Assembly (NCBI GenBank): GCA_947484105.1
Contig: CANKON010000076.1
Coordinates: 1-6,815, forward strand
Direction of reading: 5' to 3'
From: Methylococcaceae bacterium
Lineage (GTDB): Bacteria > Pseudomonadota > Gammaproteobacteria > Methylococcales > Methylomonadaceae
DNA length: 6,815 bases
Shown: positions 1 to 5,018 of the stretch, piece by piece
Layout: each line of letters starts with the position of its first letter
How positions within the stretch are numbered: position 1 is the first letter of the stretch
Program-made: the position numbers and the translations under genes
Notes under the pieces: model-generated
The model's database searches: none
What the model was told of the DNA's origin: nothing
The model's input: only the letters and a program-made list of their open reading frames with translations

Positions 1-11
1 ATTAGCTATAA

Positions 12-87
12 TGGTGCCCAGGGGCGGAATCGAACCGTCGACACAAGGATTTTCAATCCTTTGCTCTACCGACTGAGCTACCTGGGC
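12..87 (-). tRNA. tRNA-Phe (GAA), promoter-distal copy
   Basis: Read on the minus strand this is a 76-nt cloverleaf. The 7-bp acceptor stem GCCCAGG/CCTGGGC is perfect and the encoded 3' end is ACCA. The D arm is GCTC/GAGC, the anticodon stem is AAGGA/TCCTT, and the loop TTGAAAA carries anticodon GAA, so it decodes Phe (UUY). The variable loop is GTGTC and the T loop is TTCGATT. The T stem pairs GACGG with CCGCC, leaving an A-C mismatch at the second pair (positions 50 and 64). The gene is base-for-base identical to the copy at 119-194 and lies 31 bases downstream of it in the direction of transcription. It is probably processed from the same precursor. No terminator can be seen because only 11 bases remain before the window edge. 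Confidence 0.97.
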
Positions 88-118
88 TTTTGAACAGATA
101 AAACGGGGAAATTTTTGA

Positions 119-194
119 TGGTGCCCAGGGGCGGAATCGAACCGTCGACACAAGGATTTTCAATCCTTTGCTCTACCGACTGAGCTACCTGGGC
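119..194 (-). tRNA. tRNA-Phe (GAA), promoter-proximal copy
   Basis: This is an identical 76-nt tRNA-Phe on the minus strand, with encoded CCA, anticodon GAA, perfect acceptor and anticodon stems, and the same A50-C64 mismatch in the T stem. It is transcribed first. A TTGACG/TTTAAT promoter lies just upstream (216-244), predicting a leader of roughly 14 nt before the mature 5' end. It is divergent from ubiH on the other strand. Confidence 0.97.
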
Positions 195-215
195 ATCGCT
201 TGTAAAAGAGGGTGT

Positions 216-244
216 ATTAAACTCGATTAGTTAGATTTCGTCAA
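216..244 (-). promoter_or_regulatory. Sigma70-type promoter of the tRNA-Phe pair
   Basis: On the minus strand the -35 box TTGACG (239-244) and -10 box TTTAAT (216-221) are separated by exactly 17 bases. They are followed by the C-rich stretch CACCC in the discriminator region, as is common at stable-RNA promoters under stringent control. Predicted transcription start is near 209, about 14 nt before the first tRNA. Boxes and spacing are seen directly; stringent control is inferred. Confidence 0.65.
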
Positions 245-356
245 TCAATAATGTGATTTTTAACAACACTAACCGCTTGATTCGAGTAAAATCGTCCGCC
301 TTAACATCGGTACTGACTCAATTCAGACAGGTTGAAATTTTTATGGAATACAAACA

Positions 357-1535
357 ATGGATTACGACTTACTCATCGTAGGTAGTGGATTGGCTGGCAA
401 TTGTTTAGCCTTAGCACTGAAAAATAGTGGCTTAAAAATTGCTCTTATCGAAGCACAAGAACGTAGCGTTTTACAGCACGCTGCCTTAGGCGATAGAGCG
501 TTAGCCTTGGCAGCGGGAACAGTCGATGCGTTGAAAGCCTTAAATCTCTGGCAAGGAATTGAACATGCTGCTACGCCAATTGAACAAATTCACATTTCAG
601 ATAAAGGACATTTTGGCAAAGCGCGTTTATCGGCACAAAAAGAAAATGTCGCAGCATTAGGTTTTGTCATTACCGCACGAGATTTAGAAACGCATATTGC
701 CGATCAAATTGCCGCTGCTGAAAACGTGACGCTTTATTGTCCTGCGCGAGTTATAAGTTTAATGGCTGACGAAAATGCAGTGTTTATCAGTTTAAAACAC
801 CTCGACGAATCATTAAATCTGACTGCGAAATTAGTGGTCGGTGCCGACGGAGGGCAATCTTCGGTGCGGCAGTTATTGAACATTGAACAACACGTTTCTG
901 ATTACGGACAAACCGCATTAGTCACAACAATCACCGCATCAAAACCCCATCACAATGTCGCTTACGAACGTTTTACCGCTTCAGGACCGCTCGCATTATT
1001 ACCGATGAAAACAAATGATTGTGCCGTGGTTTGGACACGAAAAACGGACGAAGCAGAATCGTTAATGCTCGGTAGCGAATCCGATTTTATGGCGCAATTG
1101 CAACGCTGTTTTGGCTGGAGATTAGGTGAGTTGAAATTAAACGCACCACGCCGCGCCTTTCCATTGTCATTGATTCGTGCCAATTCAATGATTTCGCCCC
1201 GCGCGGTAATTATCGGCAACGCGGCACACCAATTACATCCCGTTGCAGGACAAGGTTTCAATTTAGGTTTGCGGGATGTGGTGGTTTTAGCTGAAATGCT
1301 GCCATTACAAAACGAAATAGGTGATATTGGCGCAACTGAATTTTTAAAACGTTTTTCACAAACACGTCAAACTGACCAATCGCGTACAATTCACTTTACC
1401 AATGCAGTGGTGCAAATTTTTTCGAATGAATGGCTTGCGTTAGCCGCCGCCCGAAATATTGGTTTGGCATTGCTAGACGTACTGCCATTTGCCAAAACGG
1501 TATTAGCGCGACATGCAATGGGTTATCAGCGGTAA
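357..1535 (+). CDS. ubiH: UbiH, FAD-dependent 2-octaprenyl-6-methoxyphenol hydroxylase
   Basis: This is a class A flavoprotein monooxygenase that hydroxylates the ring during ubiquinone synthesis, using O2 and reduced FAD. It probably acts at the membrane in a Ubi complex. At 392 residues it has the length of E. coli UbiH. Visible motifs are the Rossmann GSGLAG (residues 9-14) for FAD, the DG motif VGADG (161-165) with SSVR following, and GNAAHQLHP (287-295) running into AGQGFNLGLRD (297-307). Asn in GNAAH, where sister UbiF/VisC-type enzymes usually have Asp, favours UbiH over its paralogues. The C terminus ends in the family-like ARHAMG. A weak GGAA (345-348) precedes ATG 357. No strong promoter is evident; TTGATT (277-282) with TTAACA (301-306) is the best but poor. 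It heads a run of six closely spaced plus-strand genes. Confidence 0.9.
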   Translation: MDYDLLIVGSGLAGNCLALALKNSGLKIALIEAQERSVLQHAALGDRALALAAGTVDALKALNLWQGIEHAATPIEQIHISDKGHFGKARLSAQKENVAALGFVITARDLETHIADQIAAAENVTLYCPARVISLMADENAVFISLKHLDESLNLTAKLVVGADGGQSSVRQLLNIEQHVSDYGQTALVTTITASKPHHNVAYERFTASGPLALLPMKTNDCAVVWTRKTDEAESLMLGSESDFMAQLQRCFGWRLGELKLNAPRRAFPLSLIRANSMISPRAVIIGNAAHQLHPVAGQGFNLGLRDVVVLAEMLPLQNEIGDIGATEFLKRFSQTRQTDQSRTIHFTNAVVQIFSNEWLALAAARNIGLALLDVLPFAKTVLARHAMGYQR

Positions 1536-1548
1536 TTTTCTATTTTTC

Positions 1549-1554
1549 AAAGGA
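1549..1554 (+). promoter_or_regulatory. Ribosome binding site fixing the start of the 137-residue ORF
   Basis: AAAGGA lies 7 bases before ATG 1562 and is the clearest Shine-Dalgarno in the window. It rules out the longer in-frame reading from ATG 1430, which would overlap the last 106 bases of ubiH and add 44 residues unlike a membrane-protein N terminus. Confidence 0.75.
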
Positions 1555-1561
1555 TAAAAAC

Positions 1562-1975
1562 ATGGCAGAAATTTTTTTTGTATTAACCGTAATTTATGCG
1601 GCGTATGTAATTTTTAGCGTCGTCAGTGACACTAAAAAGCCTAAAATCATCGATGACAGCGCACCTGCAATGATGTCTGTGACGAATTCAAAACCGCTAA
1701 TTCCTGAAAAAATAATGGCGCAACCCTTGGTTAAACCTGCTCAGAAAACAGCGAAAATGCCAGCAACAAAAACAGGTTTAAAAAATCCACAAACGGGCGA
1801 AATTGCAACCAGTTATACCAATTATCGTTTTATGAAACGTTGGATTAAAGAAGCGTTAGTTTCAGAAGGTTTGCTCGAAAAAAATTACAAAAATAATGAG
1901 CTAACTGCTGAAATTGAAATCAAAATTAAAAACGCTATAGCGATTTTGGAAGGGCTTGAACGTTATCAAGTTTAG
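1562..1975 (+). CDS. Single-pass membrane protein of unknown function, 137 residues
   Basis: I do not recognise this family with certainty. From the start set by the AAAGGA site, residues 2-22 form one hydrophobic segment. A Lys/Pro/Ala-rich, low-complexity linker follows (about 24-70). The last part is a compact, charged segment (about 71-137) that looks like the conserved part. It opens with GLKNPQTGE (72-80) and contains NYRFMKRWIKEALVSEGLL (87-105), followed by a predicted helix rich in Glu, Lys and Ile. With Lys-rich sequence right after the helix, the soluble part is probably cytoplasmic. It starts 26 bases after ubiH and ends 35 bases before the SCO-like gene, so it is probably cotranscribed with them. 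A link to respiratory-chain assembly is suggested only by the neighbours. Confidence 0.75.
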   Translation: MAEIFFVLTVIYAAYVIFSVVSDTKKPKIIDDSAPAMMSVTNSKPLIPEKIMAQPLVKPAQKTAKMPATKTGLKNPQTGEIATSYTNYRFMKRWIKEALVSEGLLEKNYKNNELTAEIEIKIKNAIAILEGLERYQV

Positions 1976-2010
1976 AATATTGAACACCAACAAGCACTCA
2001 CAGAGATTTT

Positions 2011-2613
2011 ATGACTCCTCAGCAACGTAAAAATAGACAACTCATTATTGGAATTTTCGCCTTATCCATTATTCCGTTTAGCATTGCGTGGTTTTTGGCG
2101 AAAAACCCCGAACTATTAACGCCGTCAGCAACCAATCACGGGCATTTAATCACGCCTATTATCACGACGGAACGTTCTAATTTTCAAGGTTTTGACACTT
2201 TTTCGCAGGACAATTTAAAAGAACTCGAAGCGCATTGGTTAATTGTAAATGTGATTCCGAAAACAGACTGTGGCGAAGTTTGTTTGGATGCAATTCACAA
2301 AAGTCGGCAGTTACGTTTAATGTTGAATAAAGAATTGGTGCGAACACGTCGTGCTGTGTTGGTTTTGGATTCAAGCGTTTCACAAGAAGCCGCAACGAAT
2401 TGGTGGAAAGACGACGGGGATTTGTTACGATTGAAACCGAATGCCGCCGTTATTGAAAAATTAAACGGACTTTATAATGGACACATTCCCGAAGGGGCTT
2501 TGTTGCTGGTCGATCCACTTGGTAATTTTATGATGCAATACGCGCCGAATTTTAATCCGTATGACGCGAAAAGCGATTTGATGCACCTTTTAAAAATTTC
2601 ACAAATTGGTTAG
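2011..2613 (+). CDS. SCO-like membrane-anchored thioredoxin-fold protein, cytochrome oxidase assembly type
   Basis: This 200-residue protein has a basic N terminus, one membrane segment (about 10-30) and an exported soluble domain. It resembles the SCO-related proteins usually encoded between SURF1 and ctaA/COX15 in gammaproteobacterial cytochrome c oxidase clusters. The key motif is C87-GEV-C91, a CX3C pair like the copper-binding pair of SCO proteins, placed after a beta strand HWLIVNVIP (75-83). The strand-turn LLLVDPLGNFMMQY (164-177) matches the thioredoxin-fold end of the family, with the typical close LKISQIG. H158 lies near the position of the third SCO copper ligand but is two residues off by eye, so copper binding is unproven. 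The start ATG 2011 has a weak AGAG upstream. The gene ends with two in-frame TAG stops and lies 6 bases before the CtaA-FtsY fusion. The known family role is inferred oxidase assembly; function here is inference. Confidence 0.75.
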   Translation: MTPQQRKNRQLIIGIFALSIIPFSIAWFLAKNPELLTPSATNHGHLITPIITTERSNFQGFDTFSQDNLKELEAHWLIVNVIPKTDCGEVCLDAIHKSRQLRLMLNKELVRTRRAVLVLDSSVSQEAATNWWKDDGDLLRLKPNAAVIEKLNGLYNGHIPEGALLLVDPLGNFMMQYAPNFNPYDAKSDLMHLLKISQIG

Positions 2614-2619
2614 TAGAAA

Positions 2620-4314
2620 ATGTTTAGAAAAATAACAGGATTTAGCATTGCATTTGCGTTGTTGATGCTTATTGGTGGCGAATGGATGCGTTTATCGCCC
2701 GTTGATTTTGGCGAATTTACCGCGCAATATCATGCGTTTTCACAAATGATGCCCATTGTGGTGACAGGACAATTATTGTTAATCAATGGCTTTTTTTGGT
2801 TATTGTTTGCGTTATATCTGCGTTTGAATCCGAAAGTCATTTTATCGCCACAACCGCAAAGCCGTTTGTTTGTACAAGTCGCGCTAGCGGTTTTGTTTAT
2901 TCAAGTGCTGTTGGGGGACTGGACAACCGCAAATCATGCGGCGTTAGCGTGTCGTGGTTTTCCGCAATGTAACGGAACATGGTTGCCTGCGTTAAATTAT
3001 GAAAACGCGCTGAATTTGTTTTATGGTTTGCAAAATCATTACAGTGGCGTTGTGGCTTATGACGCACAAATTACGCTTGCGTGGTTGCATCGTGCGGGCG
3101 CGTTATTGTGTTTCGTTATTTTGAGCGGCATCACATTTCAAGCGACTTCTTCGCCGTCGAAAACCTTACGCACAGCGGGTTTGTGGCTGAGTGGATTGTT
3201 ATTTTTACAAATCAGTTTAAGCATTCTTTCAATTAAATTTGAGTTGCCTTGGTGGATGACGGTGATTCACGCAACCTTGGCGACATTGTTAATGCTGCCG
3301 CTGATTGCGATTCATTTTTACAGTAAATACGATTTTCCTGTTTCGAAAGAAATTGAAACTGAAAAAACCGAATTACCTGTTACTGAAATCGTCGTAGATT
3401 CATTATACGGACGTTTAAAATCTCAATTACAACGTACTCGAAATGGATTAGGCGGTGTATTTTCGACGTTGTCATTATCGAAAACGATTAACGACGATTT
3501 GCTAGGTGAAATCGAAGCCAATTTGTTAATGGCAGACGTTGGCGTTGAAGCGACGAGCGCGATTATTGCTAAATTAAATGAACGTGTGACCCGTTCAGAA
3601 CTCAAAGATAGCGCGGCATTGGAAGCTATTTTAAAAGAAGAATTACTTGAAATTTTGCGCCCTTGCAGTGTCAATTTAACGATTCCAAAACAAGACAAAC
3701 CGTTTGTAATTTTAGTCGTCGGCGTAAATGGTGCGGGCAAAACGACGACGATTGGCAAATTGGCAAACCGTTTAAAAATGCAAGGTCACAGCGTCATGCT
3801 TGCCGCTGGCGATACATTCCGAGCTGCCGCCGTTGAACAATTGCAAACGTGGGGCGAACGCAATCATATTCACGTTGTCGCACAACACACAGGTGCAGAT
3901 TCAGCTTCTGTTATTTTTGATGCTATTCAATCCGCACAAGCTAAAGGTATTGACGTTTTAATTGCTGACACAGCGGGACGTTTGCAAACAAAATCGAATT
4001 TGATGGACGAACTTAAAAAAGTGAAACGTATTATGGCGAAACTCGATGACACTGCACCGCATGAAGTGTTGTTAGTTTTAGATGCTGGAACGGGGCAAAA
4101 TGCGCTTTCACAAACTAAATTATTTAACGAAGCTGTGACGCTTACAGGTTTGACACTGACGAAATTGGACGGTACGGCAAAAGGCGGCGTGATTTTTGCG
4201 CTGGCGAAACAATTTGGTATCCCGATTCGTTTTATTGGCATTGGTGAAAGTATTGAGGATTTACAAGATTTTGATGCTGATAACTTTGTTAATGCTTTGT
4301 TTATTAAAGATTAA
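2620..4314 (+). CDS. ftsY: Fusion of a reduced CtaA/COX15-like membrane domain with FtsY, SRP receptor GTPase
   Basis: One uninterrupted 564-residue frame joins two unrelated families. Residues 1-238 resemble heme A synthase, with about six membrane helices (near 5-24, 46-67, 83-104, 152-174, 185-205, 213-234). The Cys pair C111/C117 sits in an outer loop, with H157 in LHRAGA and H217 in VIHATLA; these match the second half of CtaA. The first bundle is cut to two helices and I cannot find its usual catalytic Glu/His signature. An acidic linker (about 240-261) leads into a complete FtsY NG domain: N domain from about 262, P-loop GVNGAGKTTT (368-377), DTFRAA (398-403), DTAGR (450-454), TKLD (514-517) and GIGE (540-543). 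FtsY receives ribosome-SRP complexes at the inner membrane. Even helix count and positive-inside charges place FtsY in the cytoplasm, as needed. It is 6 bases from ftsE. FtsY identity is near certain; heme synthesis by the N terminus is doubtful. Confidence 0.93.
   Translation: MFRKITGFSIAFALLMLIGGEWMRLSPVDFGEFTAQYHAFSQMMPIVVTGQLLLINGFFWLLFALYLRLNPKVILSPQPQSRLFVQVALAVLFIQVLLGDWTTANHAALACRGFPQCNGTWLPALNYENALNLFYGLQNHYSGVVAYDAQITLAWLHRAGALLCFVILSGITFQATSSPSKTLRTAGLWLSGLLFLQISLSILSIKFELPWWMTVIHATLATLLMLPLIAIHFYSKYDFPVSKEIETEKTELPVTEIVVDSLYGRLKSQLQRTRNGLGGVFSTLSLSKTINDDLLGEIEANLLMADVGVEATSAIIAKLNERVTRSELKDSAALEAILKEELLEILRPCSVNLTIPKQDKPFVILVVGVNGAGKTTTIGKLANRLKMQGHSVMLAAGDTFRAAAVEQLQTWGERNHIHVVAQHTGADSASVIFDAIQSAQAKGIDVLIADTAGRLQTKSNLMDELKKVKRIMAKLDDTAPHEVLLVLDAGTGQNALSQTKLFNEAVTLTGLTLTKLDGTAKGGVIFALAKQFGIPIRFIGIGESIEDLQDFDADNFVNALFIKD
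3331..3402 (+). other. In-frame junction and acidic linker of the CtaA-FtsY fusion
   Basis: This stretch encodes residues 238-261, right after the last membrane helix of the CtaA-like part and before the FtsY N domain. It is rich in Glu, Thr and Val, like a remnant of the acidic A domain that precedes NG in many FtsY proteins. It contains no stop and no in-frame ATG, GTG or TTG, so separate initiation of FtsY in the linker is not supported. The nearest upstream in-frame ATG (M225) lies inside the last helix and has no ribosome binding site. Confidence 0.7.
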
Positions 4315-4320
4315 ACGACC

Positions 4321-4986
4321 ATGTTAAAGTTCGATAATGTAAGTATGCGTTATCCTGGTGGGGTAGGGGACGTGTTAAAGAATGTTAGTTTTCATTTGGA
4401 AAAAGGCGAAATTGCTTTTTTAACGGGGCATTCTGGCGCAGGAAAAAGTAGCTTATTCAAGCTGGTTTCAATGATAGAAAACGGGAATCGTGGACAAATT
4501 ACTTTTAATAATCACAATTTAAGTCGCGTTAGGTCACGTCAAATTGCGGCTATTCGTCGAGAAATGGGACTCATTTTTCAAGATTATAAATTGCTGAATG
4601 ATCGTACTGTTTTTGACAATGTGGCATTGCCTTTAATTATTATGGGTTATGGTTATAAGGAAATTAGTGGATTAGTGCGAGCAGCGTTAAGTAAAGTGAG
4701 TTTGTTAGGTAAAGAAAAAAAATTGCCACTCACATTATCGGGTGGCGAACAGCAGCGTGTTGGTATTGCTCGAGCGATTGTAAATAAACCTAAACTCATT
4801 TTAGCCGACGAGCCAACAGGAAATTTAGACCCTGAATTATCGGCAGAAATTATGATTTTGTTTGAACAATTTAAACAAGTGGGGGTAACGGTTCTAATTG
4901 CGTCACATGATATTTCGTTGATTTCAAAACTGAATCACCGCGTTTTAAAATTGGATCATGGTCAATTGATTACCGACAGTGAATAA
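4321..4986 (+). CDS. ftsE: FtsE, cell-division ABC-type ATPase
   Basis: FtsE is the cytoplasmic ATPase of the FtsEX complex, which controls septal peptidoglycan hydrolases during division. The 221 residues equal the family length. All ABC elements are present: Walker A GHSGAGKS (36-43), Q-loop Q87 in FQDYKLL, signature LSGGEQQR (139-146), Walker B LILADE (159-164) followed by PTGNLD, and H-loop H196 in IASHD. ATG 4321 lies 6 bases after the stop of the ftsY fusion. No good ribosome binding site is seen, so translational coupling is likely. The ftsY-ftsE order is the classical gammaproteobacterial one, which supports FtsE over LolD-type relatives. The odd point is the missing ftsX: the next gene encodes a signalling protein, so the membrane partner must be elsewhere or lost. 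Confidence 0.92.
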   Translation: MLKFDNVSMRYPGGVGDVLKNVSFHLEKGEIAFLTGHSGAGKSSLFKLVSMIENGNRGQITFNNHNLSRVRSRQIAAIRREMGLIFQDYKLLNDRTVFDNVALPLIIMGYGYKEISGLVRAALSKVSLLGKEKKLPLTLSGGEQQRVGIARAIVNKPKLILADEPTGNLDPELSAEIMILFEQFKQVGVTVLIASHDISLISKLNHRVLKLDHGQLITDSE

Positions 4987-5008
4987 CTAGAATTTGATGA
5001 AAATTTTT

Positions 5009-5012
5009 GGAA
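5009..5012 (+). promoter_or_regulatory. Ribosome binding site of the REC-REC-kinase gene
   Basis: GGAA lies just before tandem ATG codons at 5016 and 5019. Measured from the GGA core, spacing is 4 bases to the first and 7 to the second, favouring 5019. An in-frame TTG at 5007 overlaps this site and is an unlikely start. Confidence 0.45.
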
Positions 5013-5018
5013 CAAATG

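Larger units (their letters stand above)
12..194 (-). repeat. Tandem duplication of tRNA-Phe, 107-base period
   Basis: The two 76-base tRNA units start 107 bases apart and are separated by a 31-base AT-rich spacer (88-118). Identity stops at the tRNA boundaries: the spacer is unlike both the sequence after 194 and the sequence before 12. This suggests an old duplication kept identical by gene conversion or selection, rather than a very recent copy of a whole segment. The duplication raises tRNA-Phe gene dosage. Confidence 0.85.

Noticed and set aside
12..194. tRNA-Phe pair as an attachment-site duplication of an integrated element
   Set aside because: The repeats are only 31 bases apart with no integrase or cargo between or beside them; a plain tandem tRNA cluster explains them.
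277..306. Promoter of ubiH (TTGATT / TTAACA, 18-base spacer)
   Set aside because: Both boxes are poor and other weak candidates, such as TAAAAT at 287-292, lack any matching -35, so no site can be supported.
962..1261. Minus-strand open frames at 962-1261, 2177-2395, 3423-3758, 3927-4241 and 5087-5293
   Set aside because: Each lies wholly within a well-supported plus-strand gene, has no recognisable domain and has no neighbouring minus-strand gene context.
1430..1561. Longer in-frame N terminus for the 137-residue protein, starting inside ubiH
   Set aside because: It would overlap 106 bases of ubiH in another frame, and a strong AAAGGA site precedes ATG 1562, where the protein begins with a normal membrane helix.
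3295..3420. Independent start for ftsY inside the fusion
   Set aside because: No in-frame ATG, GTG or TTG exists in the linker; the ATG for M225 lies inside the last membrane helix without a ribosome binding site.
5007..5018. TTG start at 5007 for the receiver-kinase gene
   Set aside because: The TTG overlaps the GGAA that serves as ribosome binding site for the ATG codons at 5016 and 5019, and the receiver domain begins after either ATG.
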